DNA of 64,000 nucleotides from Symsagittifera roscoffensis (GCF_963678635.1 NC_087063.1:40748759-40812758); one strand, 5' to 3'; shown: positions 13,701 through 25,709, counted from the stretch's first letter. Notes: a model not told the origin generated them from the sequence alone. Translations and numbers: made by a program.

Positions 13701-15082
13701 CCTCTTTTCAAGTTTCCTATTTTTTTTTGTTGTTTTACGTGTGTTATTGTTGTTTTACTCCTTTTACGCCCAACTTTCAAGTTTCCAATTTTTATTGTTG
13801 TTTTACGTTGATACTGTTGTTTTACTTCACTTACCCCAGCTTTCACGTTTCCAAATTTTATTGCTGTTTTTTGTGTCTCATTGTTGCTTTACTCCACTTG
13901 CCGCAACATTCAAATTTGCAATTTTATTGTTGTTTTACGTGTGTTTTTGTTGATGTCCTCCACCTACCCCCTCTTCTCAAGTTTCCGCTCTTTAATGTTG
14001 TTTTCCGTTATTATTGTTGTTTTACTCCACGTGCCCCCACCTTTCAGGTTTCCAATTTTAGTTGTACTACGTGTGTTATTGTTGTTTCACTTCACGTACC
14101 CCTCTTTTCAAGTTTCCTATTTTTGTTTGTTGTTTTACGTGTATTATTGTTGTTTTACTCCTTTTACCCCCAACTTTCAAGTTTCCAATTTTTAATGTTG
14201 TTTTACGTTGATACTGTTGTTTTACTTCACTTACCCCAGCTTTCAAATTTCCAAATTTTATTGTTGTTTTTGCGTATCATTGTTGCTTTACTCCACTTGC
14301 CCCATCTTTCAAATTTCCAATTTAATTAGTGTTTAACGTGTGTTCTTGTTGCTGTCCTCCACCTACCCCTTATTCTCAAGTTTCCGCTTTTTTGTGTTGT
14401 TTTACGTTATTTTTGTTGTTTTCCCCACTTATACCCATTTTTCAAGTTTTCTATTTTTTTTTTGTTGTTTTATGTGTTTTATTGTTCTTTCACTCCACTT
14501 TCCCCCATCTTTCAAGTTTCCATTTTTGTTGTTGTTCTACGTGTGTTATTGTTTTTTCACTCCACTTACCCCCATCTTTGATTTATTGATTTATTGTTGT
14601 TTTACCTGTGTTTTTGTTGTTTTATTCCCATTACCCCGAACTTTCAAATTTCCAATTTTTATTGTTGTTTTATGTGCGTTATTGTTGTTTTACTCCACTT
14701 ACCCCACTTTTCAAACTTCCAGTTTTTTTTGTTGTTTTACATCTTTTATTGTTGTTTTTACTCAACCTACCCCCCTTTTGAAGTTCCCAATTTTTATTGT
14801 TGTTTTACGTGTGTTTTTCTTTTCTTTACTCCAATTACTCAGTTCTTTCCAGTTTCCACTTTTTATTGTTGTCTTATGTGTGTTATTGTGGTTTTACTCC
14901 ACTTACCCCCACCTTTGAAGTTCCCAATTTTTATTGTTGTTTTATGTGTTTTATTGCTGTTTTTTTCAATTTAACCCCACTTTTCAGTTTTCCAATTTCT
15001 ATTTTTATTGTACGTATGTTATTGTTTTTTTTGTACTCCACTTACCCCCAGTTTTCCAGTTTCCAATTTTTAATATTGTTTT
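1721..15082 (+). repeat. Pyrimidine-rich satellite, unit about 68 bp
   Basis: The whole stretch is built from one degenerate unit of about 62-70 bp. It contains ATTGTTGTTTTACGTGTG, a second ATTGTTGTTTTACTCCACTT, then ACCCCCACCTTTCAAG and TTTCCAATTTTT, so the unit itself holds an internal half-repeat. At this spacing roughly 200 units are present here. The top strand is T/C-rich and the bottom strand A/G-rich. Higher-order copies are visible: a block with GAAATCGTGATACTG occurs near 3,422, 4,521 and 6,911, and a block near 10,636 recurs about 1.4 kb later near 12,031. Long open frames on the plus strand are a composition effect and are not called as genes. Confidence 0.93.
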
Positions 15083-15319
15083 GGCTCTTTTCCAGTCCCC
15101 CCCTCTAAATTTTCTCTGAATTTCATTAATGGAATGTCAATTTAAAATTACATGTTTTAAAATTATACTTTTCATGTTATAAAATGCATTAAAACGTGCC
15201 AGCGTGAACAGGTGAACAAATTTTCACAACTTTCCTTACATACAAAATGCCGTGTGAACAGTTTTTGAACAGCATTATTTTGCTATTTTACGAGGGGGCT
15301 GGGAAACTGGAAAAGAGCC
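15083..15319. mobile_element. Non-autonomous TIR element (MITE), copy 1
   Basis: The element begins GGCTCTTTTCCAGTCCCC and ends with its inverted match ACTGGAAAAGAGCC. The interior is unrelated to the satellite. Flanking bases are ATTGTTTT on the left and GTTGTTTT on the right, close to an 8-bp target duplication. It is present in inverted orientation at 17,569-17,788. The 8-bp duplication would fit the hAT superfamily, but no transposase is encoded. Confidence 0.75.
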
Positions 15320-16084
15320 GTTGTTTTACGTTTGTTTTTGTTGTTTTACTCCATTTACACCCAACTTTCAAGTTTCCAATTTTTATTGTTGTTTTATGTT
15401 GTTATTGTTGTTTTACTTCACTTGCCCCAGTTTTCAAGTTTCCAAATTTTTTTGTTGTTTTATGTGTATCCTTGTTGTTTTACTCCACTTGCCCGCAACT
15501 TTCAAATTTCCAATTTTTTTGTTCTTCTACGTGTGTTTTTGTTGCTGTCCTCCACCTACCCCCTCTTCTCAGGTTTCCACTTTTTTCTGCTTTTTTCCGT
15601 TATTATTGTTGTTTTACTTCCCTTACTCCCACCTTTCAGGTTTCCAATTTTAGTTGTAAAACGTGTGTTATTGTTGTTTCACTTCACTTACTCCCACTTT
15701 TCAAGTTTCCAATTTTTCTTTGCTGTTTTACGTGTGTTATTGTTGTTTTACTCCACTTACCCTCACCTTTCAGGTTTCCATTTTTTGTTGTTTTTCTAAG
15801 TGTTTTACTTTTGTTGTTCTACGTGTGTTATTGTTGTTTTACTCCACTTACCCCACTTTTCAAGTTTCCTATTTTTACTGTTGTTTTATATGTGTTATTT
15901 TTGTTTCACTCCATTTTCCCCTGCCTTTCATGTTTCCATTTTTTTTGTTGTTTAATGTGTGTTATTGCTCTTTCACTACATTTCCCCCATTTTTCAAGTT
16001 TTCTATTTTTATTGTTGCTTTATGTGTGTTTTTGGTTGTTTCACTCCACTTTCCCCATCTTTCAAGTTTCTATTTTTGTTGTTG
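15320..16084 (+). repeat. Satellite, continued (68-bp unit)
   Basis: Same degenerate unit as the main array, resuming directly after the small transposon. It ends where the CCCGCACC-bounded element begins. Confidence 0.9.
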
Positions 16085-16605
16085 CCCGCACCGAGCGCCC
16101 ATGGATCATAATCGATTATATTGTCACAATAAGGTCAGCATCTATAAAATTACAAAATAATCGATTATAATCCATTAAAAATGGATTATAATCCTAATAT
16201 TTTTTATCCCNNNNNNNNNNNNNNNNNNNNNNNNNNNNNNNNNNNNNNNNNNNNNNNNNNNNNNNNNNNNNNNNNNNNNNNNNNNNNNNNNNNNNNNNNN
16301 NNNNNNNNNNNNNNNNNNNNNNNNNNNNNNNNNNNNNNNNNNNNNNNNNNNNNNNNNNNNNNNNNNNNNNNNNNNNNNNNNNNNNNNNNNNNNNNNNNNN
16401 NNNNNNNNNNGTTCTAAAAATGTAATGGATTATAATCAATTATAATGGATTATAATGGATTATTTTTGTTCAAAAATAATCGATTATAATGGCTATATCA
16501 TCAATTGCATGGTCTGAATTTTTCATCCGTAATGGATTATAATCTATTATTTTTCTCTCGGGAATCCACTATTATTGATTAGCCTCCATGGGCGCTCGGT
16601 GCGGG
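16085..16605. mobile_element. Element with perfect 20-bp terminal inverted repeats
   Basis: The left end CCCGCACCGAGCGCCCATGG is matched perfectly in reverse complement at 16,586-16,605. The interior consists of repeats of TAATCGATTATAATGG and TGGATTATAATC, which are themselves close to palindromic. A 200-base run of N lies in the middle, so the true length is unknown. It sits inside the satellite. No coding sequence was seen, so it looks like a non-autonomous DNA transposon of unassigned family. Confidence 0.75.
16211..16410. other. Assembly gap (200 N)
   Basis: Exactly 200 undetermined bases. The gap falls inside a short, nearly palindromic AT-rich repeat, which probably caused the failure to assemble. 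Open frames that cross it are meaningless. Confidence 0.99.
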
Positions 16606-17568
16606 TGTTCTACGTGTGTTATTGTTGTTTTACTCGACTTAACCCCACCTTTCAAGTTCCCGTTTTATTGTTGTTTTACGTGTGTTATTCTTGTTGCACT
16701 CCACTTATCCCCTCCTTTCAAGTTTATTTTTTATTGTGTTGTTGAATGTGTGATATTGTTTTCTTCTCCATTAACCCCCTATTTTCCAGTTTCCATTTCT
16801 GTGTTGTTTTACGTGTGTTATTGTTGCTTTACTCCACTTACCCCCATCATTCAAGTTTCCAATTTTTTTTCTTGTTCTACGTCTGTTATTGTTGTTTTAC
16901 TCCACTTGCCTTCAGTTTTCAAGTTTCCAATTTGTTGTTGTTGTTTTACGTGTAATAATGTTGTTTTACTCTATTTACGCACCTTTCAAGTTTCCAATTT
17001 ATATTGAGTTTTTTACGTGTGTTATAGTGGTTTTACTCCATTTACCTCAACTTTTCAAGTTTCCCATTTTTTTCGGTGTTTTACGTGTATTATTGTTGTT
17101 TTACGCCATTTGCCCCCAGATTTCAAGTTCCCTTTTTTTTGTTGTTTCACGTGTGTTATTGTTGTTGCACCCCACTTATCCCCTCCTTTCAAGGTTCCTT
17201 TTTTGTGTTGTTGTACGTGTGTTATTATTTTTCTCTTCACCTACCCCCACTTTTCAAGTTTCCAATTTTTATTCTTACTTTACGTGTGTTGTATTGTTGT
17301 TTTATTCTACTTATCCACCTTTTAATTTCAAATTTTTTTCGCGGTTTTGCGTGTATTATTGTTGTTTTACTCCACCTACCCCACCTTTCAAGTTTGCATT
17401 TTTTTGTTGTTTTACGTGTGTTATTGTTGTTTTACTCCACTTGCCCCCGCCTTTCAAGTTCCCATTTTTTAATTGTTGTTTTACGTGTGTTATTCTTGTT
17501 GCACTCCACTTATCCCCTCCTTTCAAGTTTATTTTTTATTGTGTTGTTGAATATGTGATGTTGTTTTC
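16606..17568 (+). repeat. Satellite, continued (68-bp unit)
   Basis: Same unit as the main array. The block at about 16,750-17,110 (with TTCTTCTCCATTAACCCC) is nearly repeated at 17,797-18,130, showing local duplication of several units together. Confidence 0.9.
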
Positions 17569-17788
17569 GGTTCTTTTCCAGTTCCCCCCCCCCCTTTGTT
17601 AAATTACAAAAAGAGATGTTCAAAAATTGTTCACACGGCAATTTTCATGTTAGAAATGTTGTGAAAATTTGTTCAGCTGTTCACGCTGACACGTTTTAAT
17701 GCAGTTTACAACACTAAAGATTATTTTCAAAAGACTTTCAGGTAATGAATTTCAGAAAAAATGAAAGGGGGGGAACTGGAAAAGAGCC
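17569..17788. mobile_element. Non-autonomous TIR element (MITE), copy 2
   Basis: It begins GGTTCTTTTCCAGTTCCCC and ends GGGGAACTGGAAAAGAGCC. It is flanked by a perfect 8-bp direct repeat TTGTTTTC (17,561-17,568 and 17,789-17,796), the expected target-site duplication. The interior motif GTTGTGAAAATTTGTTCA is the reverse complement of that in the copy at 15,083-15,319. Confidence 0.85.
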
Positions 17789-18175
17789 TTGTTTTCTTCT
17801 CCATTAACCCCCACTTTTCCAGTTTCCATTTCTTTGTTGTTTTACGTGTGTTATTGTTGCTTTACTCCACTTACCCCCATCATTCAAGTTTCCAATTTTT
17901 TTCTTGTTCTACGTCTGTTATTGTTGTTTTACTCCACTTGCCTTCAGTTTTCAAGTTTCCAATTTTTTGTTGTTGTTTTACGTGTAATATTGTTGTTTTA
18001 CTCTATTTAACGCACCTTTCAAGTTTCCAATTTATATTGATTTTTTTACGTGTGTTATAGTGGTTTTACTCCATTTACCTCAACTTTTCAAGTTTCCAAT
18101 TTTTTTCGTTGTTTTACGTGTATTATTGTTGTTTTACCCCACATACCCCCACCTTTCATCTTTTTATTGTTGTCT
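17789..18175 (+). repeat. Satellite, last block
   Basis: Final stretch of the 68-bp unit array. The repeat decays after about 18,175 and is followed by ordinary AT-rich sequence. Confidence 0.85.
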
Positions 18176-18788
18176 TACTTGTTTTAAGTTAACGATTTAA
18201 AATACAGAGAACAAATCTGTTTGCAATTATTTGTTTGTTCATCATACCAAGTTTCATTGCATTATGATAATGTTAATGCAGGGTTTTTAATAAAAAAACT
18301 CAAAGGTGGGGGAGTGAAAAAGGGCCCTAAACTGCAGTAGAAGTTGTCTGCGTAAGCAAGTGACCAAGTTCTTACACTCTTTCTTACATGCCAATTGCCG
18401 TATGAACAATTTGAGACAACTTTGTGTTGTAATTTTAAAGGTGGGAGGGACCCGGGTCGCGGTGTTTGACTTATGTTTTAACTTTTAAAGTCAAACAAGT
18501 GCAGTTTTGCGACTGAAATTCCGCTGTTGAGAAGCATAGTTTTAAGCCGAGCACATCATTTTGTCTTGCGCAAGTTTTACTTAACAGCTTGTAAAACATT
18601 GCTTAAAACACAATCGGCTCCTTAAACCATGTCAACCGCTGACCTGGCTCGAACTTTTTTTGTTTTTGCTCTTTTCTGTTTTCGAAAATTGAAAAGACCT
18701 ATAAAAAAGCATTGGAGCCAGGTTAGCGGGTGACATTGTTTAAAAACCGATAATATTTAGCAATAATTTACAAGTTTGTAAGACATAC
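18176..18788. other. Intergenic or intron, nothing recognised
   Basis: No coding exon or RNA gene was seen on either strand. If the exon at 18,789-19,031 is real, this is the start of its downstream intron. Confidence 0.5.
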
Positions 18789-19031
18789 CTCGTGTCCTTC
18801 GTAGGAGGGAGGCTGACAGAGACAGTTGTTCCCGTAAGGCCCCCTGTTTTGTTGTCCCACCAGATTAGATACAGCTGGACTGGTGGTGGGTTTGGCCACT
18901 AGTTCCGTCTGGTATGTGCCAGCCGGCCTCACTCCCCCCGCCCCCTGACCATTACTCACATATGCTCTCTGTTTGAGGTTGGAGTTGGGAGGGACAGAGT
19001 TGGCTGGTGCTGTGACGCTGTAGCTGGCCAT
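18789..19031 (-). CDS. First coding exon of a Pro/Ser-rich PPSY protein
   Basis: The exon encodes 81 residues from an ATG (MASYSVTAPANSVPPNS) to a good splice donor GAG|GTATGT on the minus strand, ending in phase 0. The peptide is rich in Pro, Ser, Thr, Gly and Asn, has no hydrophobic segment, and ends with CQPPSYEGHE. PPSY is a PPxY motif, the ligand of WW domains such as those of NEDD4 ligases. PPSYE motifs are typical of the cytosolic N-terminus of LITAF-family proteins and other small endosomal adaptors, and a true LITAF gene lies 30 kb away. No second exon was found between here and the satellite, so the family assignment is only a guess. Confidence 0.5.
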
Positions 19032-20296
19032 AAATTAGATAAATAACAATGATTGTGACCGGTCTCTCAAGTTGTAATTTCCAGTCACTTTTTCCTCTTT
19101 TTGTTCACGAGATAAACGCTGAGCGAATAGAAATTGATTGTTTAAACCTTATTTCACAATGATTTTCTTCCATAAGTGCTTATAGTTTTTTATCACTGGT
19201 TTATGCTTTCATATTTAATAGAGGCTGGATAAATGACAGTTTAGCAAAGAAAAAAAGCATTAGTTTTTCGCGTTTTTCATTAATATTGTGTATAGACATT
19301 AAATTAACGGCTACATTGAAAAAAAATGGGCTTTTTAAAATGATTTAGGAGGAAAAAGCTGGAAAAATGACTACAATCCAGGCTCACGTGTGGCTTCTTT
19401 GCGCTTTTGACCAGCAGCTCTTTGTGGGTCAAGAGATCTAGAAACTGAATTGCTGAACTGTACACGTGCCTTTCTCTGGCAACCAACTCGTACCTTTATA
19501 GGCTCTTTTTTGGCTCTTGTCCACCCCCCCCCCCCCGCATTGAATTTCAGTCTGAAAACTAATTTTACGTAGCCATAATGTGAGGAATTTTGCACGGTGA
19601 ACAAAAAACTTATTGTGAACACATTTGTTCATCATACAATACATCGTAACATCACGCATTTAGCCATAATAACACCTAAGACAACTGAGGAAACTGAAAA
19701 AGACCCCCACCCCACCTGCGATTTTTACTGGTAACTTTCTGTTCTCAATGGCAGATTGTTACAAATTTAGCAAGCAGACTAACTGGGCTTTTACAAACAT
19801 ATTTGGTCTTCATTGTTAATCCTGTAAAACCCCTCGACTTGTCGTAAAATTGATGCTTTTGTGATGTGGGGGAAGTCCAAGGATATGTCAATCAGGCAAT
19901 TTGCGTGAAAGGAGAGTAAGGGGGCTGGAACAAAACCCAAAATAAAAATCTGTTCGACTGTTTTTCCTTCTCCTACCTGCGACAACTAAAATTATTGGTC
20001 TTCATAAAAATCTTGTAAAGCCCCTTGTTACACCCTAAAAATGAATTTCATGCGAGGCAGGGGAGAAAAAGAGCCGCTGGCTAGATTAAAATTAATGATT
20101 CCTCATGAAAAAAATGATTAGTGTTCACACAATTTGACCAACCGTATATGAAAACTTATATCAGTTATACATTACCAAACGTACAGAAAATTGTTTGCAT
20201 TTTTGTTAATAAAAAACTGACAAAAAAAATGAATTTTGCTTTACAATTTTGTGTTTGATCCCAAAACGCAAAAAGTAGGGGTATTCAGAGGTTAAG
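19032..20296. other. Intergenic with fragments of the GGCTCTTTT element family
   Basis: No gene is supported. Around 19,511-19,695 the sequence starts GGCTCTTGTCC with a C run, contains GTGAACA motifs and ends CTGAAAAAGACCC. Around 19,905-20,080 a GGGGCTGGAACAAAACCC block and a GAGAAAAAGAGCC end occur. These resemble decayed relatives of the small transposons at 15,083 and 17,569. Confidence 0.5.
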
Positions 20297-20600
20297 TGTT
20301 GAGGTCAGAGCAACTCAAGGTCACACAGATCAATTGAAGCGATTCAATGTTGAGGTCAAAATTGATTGAAATAGTCAAAACTGATTAATCTCAGACAAGG
20401 TAAACTAGTAATCTCAAACTAATTAGTTAGTCAGTAAGTAGTTAACTGGCGCTTTTGTGATGCTTAGTTTGTCATTTCATTTATATTCACTTTCTCAATT
20501 CATTCTTCAACAATTACTACCTTATCTCAATTCTCAGTTCAAACCTCAGATTCTATCTCATTCTCTAACCCCAGCTCTTAGTCCTAATTTTTTACAAGAA
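20297..20600 (+). repeat. Left LTR of the copia element
   Basis: Matches 23,462-23,760, including a long identical block around TAGTTAACTGGCGCTTTTGTG. Starts with TG, as LTRs do. Confidence 0.8.
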
Positions 20601-23461
20601 GTTCCCAGGTTTCTGATTTTTTCTCTTAAAATTTTTCTGTCAGAGTTGTTAGCTCTTAGCTAGCAGCCTTAAGCAACTATGAACTTGAAACTGTCGGCTT
20701 TCAGTAGAAAGTTTGAAGATTTTCCAGCTTGGTCGACGAAGTTTGCGGCGCTGATGCACCTCAAGAACCCATTCAAGACAGTGATGGGCAATGGTGATCT
20801 GCCAGAGGCTGAGCCTACTCTCCCCGAGAGTCCAAATGCTGACCAGCAGGCAGCCTACGATACCGAGATGCAGGAGCGTGCAGAGTTGATCCAGCAGAGG
20901 AAAAACAATTGAAAGACTGTGTGGTCCCACTTGGCTCTGGGGCTCAACAGCACCACTTTGATGTGCATAAAGAACGACTCCGTGAGAACAGGTGGCTATG
21001 GCGATGGAAGGCTTGTAAGCTGCTTCAAGAGAAGTTTTGCAGTGTAGAGAGGTCGACGGTGGGCAGTCTATTAGGTCAGCTGGCGAAGCTGCGCCTAGGA
21101 TCATGGGAGGATCTGGACGACTACTCCGTTCGCAGTCAATTTTGTGATGCAAGAGAGCTTTCAACCAGCCAAGATGTTTCCAGAGCTTGAGGAATTACGA
21201 TGAGTGGAGGAAGGCTCGACGTGTAGAGAGGACTGGACATGGTCACATAGCCATGCAAGCTGTGAAGAAGAAGAAAGGGGTGTCAAGTAGTGGCTGCTAT
21301 GTGTGCGGTCAGAAGGGTATTCAAATCCCAAAGTGACGGTGGACAATCCAGTACTCGAGGCAGTGGATCGAACCAAGCAAGTGGGCCAGGAGCAATCAAG
21401 CAAAGGTGCTATAAGTGTGGGCAACCTGGACATTTTACAAGGGAGTGCAAGCAGGGGAGGGCATGGTTCTTCAGTTGTTCTGCTACAACTTCAGTGAAAG
21501 GAGACGACCTCATTGTGGATATGGGATGCACTGATCATGTGGTGCGCGACAGGGCTGTCTTTTCCAGCTATGAGAGCGGGAGCGAAGGGACAACTGTGGA
21601 GAGCCCCAACGGCACGCTGTCAAGGGAAGGGTTGAGGGCAAAGGATCAGTGGAAGTGGAGATCAGCGACTGCCATGATGATGTTAGGAGCTACACTTTTC
21701 ACAATGTGCTGTTTGGGCCGAGCTACAGTGTGAACTTGATGAGTGCGAGACCAGCTGTGTTTAGAAGCTCAAGCTTCAGTTTCGCCGCAGATGCTTCACA
21801 TCTACTGCCTCCAGATGGGGGACAGTTACCTGTGAAGCAGCGCGGCAAGCTCTTCCTCCTTGAGTGCAAGTTCAAGAGGAACCCGATGACTCTAGTGATG
21901 AAAACAAGGAGGAACACCAGTAATGCAAGGTTATGGCACCGACGACAGGGGCACCTGAATCAGCAGGATCTTTCATCGCTTGTCAATGTGGGCGAGCTAG
22001 AGTTCTGCAAAGTGTGTACAGCTTCCAAGCTGCATAAGGTAGCAATGCTTCAGAAGACTGACAGCAGAGCATCGGTGGTGGGGCAACGGGTCTTCAGTGA
22101 CATTCAGGGACCATTTGAAGTACCGAGTACGCATTTTACACGCTATGCCTTGAGCTTCATCGACAACTTCGGTCGGCTGGCTGTGTTCAAGTTCCTGGCA
22201 AAGAAGAGGGGTGCTCACTTGGAGTTCCAGGAATTTGTGGCTGAGCATGGAGCACCGAAGTGCTGTCGAACTCACAATGGAGGTGAGTATTCGTTAAATG
22301 CATTTAGGAGATTTTGTAGAGAATTCCACGTGAAGCAAGATTTCACTGTGCCCAATACTCCCCAACAGAATGGTGTAGCAGAGCGCAACAACTGAGTTAT
22401 CACCGATGTGACGCAATGTCTGCGGGCCGAAACAAAGCTACCAGAGATGTTCTGGGTGCGAGAAATGTCGAAAGCTGTGAGGGTTCGCAATTTGTGTCAC
22501 ACATCCAGCAACGAGAAGCGCCTTTCACCTAGAGAGATGCACTATAGAAAGCCATTAAAAGTGAGCTTTTTGCGTGTGTTCGGTTGCCTGGCGTACTATC
22601 TGGATTGAGGCAACAGACGGAAACTAGATCGAAAGAGCAAGAAAAGCAGATTCATCGGCTATGACGAGGAGAGCAAAGTCTACCTTCAAAGAGTGATATG
22701 TAGTGAAAGGATTCGTGCAAAAAGAAAGACTTGACTTCAAGGAGACGTTTGCTCCGACCTAAAAACACGAAAAAAGAGGATACTGCTGGCTCTAGCGGCG
22801 CAAGATGATCTTGTACTTCATCAAATGTATGTTAAGTCAGCCTTCTCCAACTCTCCTGTTTCTGAGACAGTGTACATGGGGTAGCCAGATGGGTTCAGCA
22901 GCGGCGACAGCCAAGTGTGTTTGCTACAACGAATGCCCTGAAGCTGGGTCAGCAGATGCTGGTGACGTAAAACTCTATGGGTCCGCAGATGCTGGCTGTG
23001 CTGGAGATTTGGTTGATAGAAGATCAACTACTGGCTACAGCTTTCATTTGCAGAAGGCAGGGGCAGCAAATTGTTGGAGCATCAAGAAGCAACCAACTGC
23101 AGCCATATCTACCAGCGAGGCTGAGTATCAAGCAATTGCAGCAGCGGTTCAAGAGGCTCTATGGGCTGAAATGGGCGTAGTTGTTGACGGACCAACTGTC
23201 ATCAAGGAGGACAACCAGATCTGTATCAAGATATGCAAGAATCCAGTGATGCAGAAGCGATCGAAACAATCGATGAGAAAATTATATTTGTTTGAGAACG
23301 AGTGGAAGATGAGACAGTTGAACTCCAATATTGCCCAACTGTGATCATAGAAGCTGACTTGTTCACAAAAACCCTGAGCAAGGCTAACGTGGGACAGCAT
23401 CGTCGAACCTTGATGGGTTGCAGCCTGACATGGGACAAAACCAATTCAGCCTGAGTGGGGG

Positions 23462-23859
23462 TGTTGAGGTGAGAACATCTCAAGGTCAGACAGATTAATT
23501 GAAGTGATTCAGTTTCATGGTCAAAAATTGATTAAAATCGTCAAAACTGAATAATATCAGACACGGTAAACTAGTAATCTCAAACTAATTAGTTAGTCAG
23601 TAAGTAGTTAACTGGCGCTTTTGTGATGCTTAGTTTGTCGTTTCATTTATAGTCACTTTCTCAATTCATTCTATAACAATCACTACCTTTTTTCAAACCT
23701 CAGTTCAAACCTCAGATTCTATCGCATTCTCTAACCTCAGCTCTCAATCCTAGTTGCTCTCGTTCTGAACCTTAACATTAATTGACAATAAACTCACAGA
23801 AAACTGGTTTCTGAAGTTTGTTTTTGTAGTTCTTGTTTCGAACTTCGCACTGAAGTGTA
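23462..23859 (+). repeat. Right LTR of the copia element
   Basis: Begins TGTTGAGGT after a GTGGGGG purine tract and probably ends near GTGTAACA. It carries the polyadenylation-like AATAAA. The outer end is inferred because the left LTR stops matching after about 300 bp. Confidence 0.7.
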
Positions 23860-24550
23860 ACAAGGAAACGTACATTTTTACAAGGAAACGAACTTTAAAA
23901 GCCGGGGTCAAGAAGTGTAGCTTGTTTTATTTGAAGCCTTCAAGTTCAACTTATCACATAGAAGCAAAAACGTGTTAACCACAAGTTAGTGAAAATGTGT
24001 TTCTTTTTGCTAACTGATTGTTTGATTCCTGAATTTTTTATTCATTTTTCGAAAAAACATTTCTCATACAATTTGAAAATTTCAAGGTAACATTTTGGGC
24101 GAGTAACGCGATCGAGTAACGTTCGTTATATAAAAATTGATAGGAAGTTGGTTAATAAAGCTAAAGAAAACTTGTTTTCTTATTTTTGTTCATTTTCCAT
24201 TTTTTGAGGATTTCTGTTGTCAGTTTTGCATAATTCGCAATTTCTATACGCTTTTAAGTATACTTCTCTTTTACACTACCCATGAAAAACATTGGTAAAA
24301 TGAAGAATTTTTTTGTTTGCATTTTTCAATGTCCTCGGAACATTCTGTCCTTCATACACAGCAATTGGTTATCCTCGATAACATTGGCTTTACTTTTCGA
24401 AGATAAATTAGCTTAAGCTAATGCCAATGGCACGGTCACAAGTTTATCACAAAAAAAAGAGGCACACAACATTACGATGCCAAATTGTGCACTGGATAGT
24501 AGCACAATTTTGTGTCTGTATATTCCTGGGTTCCAGAGACAAGTCTTAAG
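23860..24550. other. Intergenic, nothing recognised
   Basis: AT-rich sequence with no convincing frame, RNA gene or repeat on either strand. Confidence 0.6.
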
Positions 24551-24559
24551 TTATGTTCC

Positions 24560-24845
24560 AAAATGTAAGTGGATTCCACATACAAATTTTCAGTGGATTC
24601 CGCATACATATACCTGTAACGTAATTTTGGTCGGCAAATTTGTTTTGTTGCGGATTCCCCAACAAGCAAATATAGCTAGTTGTTCTGGATTCTGCAACTG
24701 TAAGTGGATTCTGCAAAATATAAGTGGAATCCGCAAAAGGTAGGTGGAATCCGCAAATATAAGTCGAATCCGCAAAAACTGTATGCAGAAACCGCAAATG
24801 TAAGTGGATTCCGCAAATTGTAAGTGCATTCCGCATTTTTGTTTA
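24560..24845 (+). repeat. Array of the GGATTCCGCAAA motif
   Basis: About nine spaced copies of GTAAGTGGATTCCGCAAA and variants (GGAATCCGCAAA, GCATTCCGCA) occur every 20-40 bp. The core GCGGAWTCCGC is palindromic except for the central base. The same motif recurs at 31,868, 38,347, 42,615-42,650 and 47,395-47,645 in this window. Confidence 0.8.
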
Positions 24846-25049
24846 TTACTGAACTTGCATATGAACAATTAAACGCTAGTGGTGGAATATTTAATTTATT
24901 GTCTTCAGGAACGCGAAATTTGAACGCAAAAGCACTTAATCAATTATCAGCGGAATCCTCAAACAAATCTGAAAACATTGGTTAACTATGCGGATGTCAG
25001 ATCTTTCGTTTTGCTTCGAAATGGGTTTGAAATTGCTGCTCAGGGTTTG

Positions 25050-25335
25050 AAATGGCAGTTCATGTTTAAAATGAGGACAGTTAAGTCACTCATCAGTATT
25101 TGAGATGAGATGGTTCAGTTATGCTTAAGAAATCATCATCAGTATTTGAGATAAGATGGTTCACTTTGAAATGGCAGCTAAGTCACTCTTCAGTGTTTGA
25201 GATGAGATGATTCAGTTGTTCAGAAATTATCGTCGCACTCATCAGTGTTTGAGATGAGATGGTTCAGTATTTAAGACGAGTCTTTGAGATGAGAAGGTTC
25301 AGTATTTGAGACGAGATGAAGGACGGCTCGATTGT
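25050..25335 (+). repeat. Minisatellite: CAGTRTTTGAGATGAGATGGTTCAG
   Basis: About six imperfect copies of a module with TTTGAGATGAGATGGTTCAG separated by 15-50 bp of variable sequence. The module resembles the CAGTATTTGGGAT motifs at 29.0 and 32.7-33.2 kb. Confidence 0.75.
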
Positions 25336-25709
25336 GTTTTTTGAAAGCTGAACTGAAATGTCCTCTGAAACCTGGATTAAAAAACCTCGTTTACTTAAAA
25401 CTGAAAAGAAAACTTAAACCAGCGGTAACTGGAAAATACAGTACGAAAAGTAAAATTTCGTTTTTAATTATTGTTGAGCAATTGGATCAATTTTTCTGTT
25501 CTTTCTGAATCCTTTTCCTCGAAATCTCCACTTTCGACAAAGCGCCTGTGTTGTCTCAATTGCTCACTATGGTATTCATAGTCTGGAGTTTTTGTTGAAA
25601 TTTTCTCCAGATAAAGTTTACGTTTAACTCTCTTATTGAATTTAATTGTCTCTTTGCACAACTTTGTACTCGAATTGTTTGACGTGTTTGGATTCTGATG
25701 TTTGAGCGA

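Larger units (their letters stand above)
20297..23859 (+). mobile_element. Ty1/copia LTR retrotransposon, broken
   Basis: Two direct repeats starting TGTTGAGGT (20,297 and 23,462) match over about 300 bp at roughly nine in ten positions, so they are LTRs and the insertion is not recent. An AATAAA lies in the right LTR near 23,786. Parts seen in order: a Gag region from 20,679, a CCHC zinc knuckle (CYKCGQPGHFTREC, 21,407-21,448), an aspartic protease region (near 21,515), the HHCC finger and catalytic core of integrase (about 21,930-22,390), and an RNase H end with the copia signature STSEAEYQA (about 22,970-23,190). Order protease-integrase-RNase H is copia type. The whole is shorter than a typical 5-kb copia, the frame is interrupted around half a dozen times, and it is a fossil. 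Confidence 0.9.

Noticed and set aside
16181-16439. Open frames crossing the N run
   Set aside because: Undetermined bases only.
24472-24868. Overlapping ORFs on both strands with repeated GFR/IRK or ADSTY peptides
   Set aside because: They translate the GGATTCCGCAAA array.
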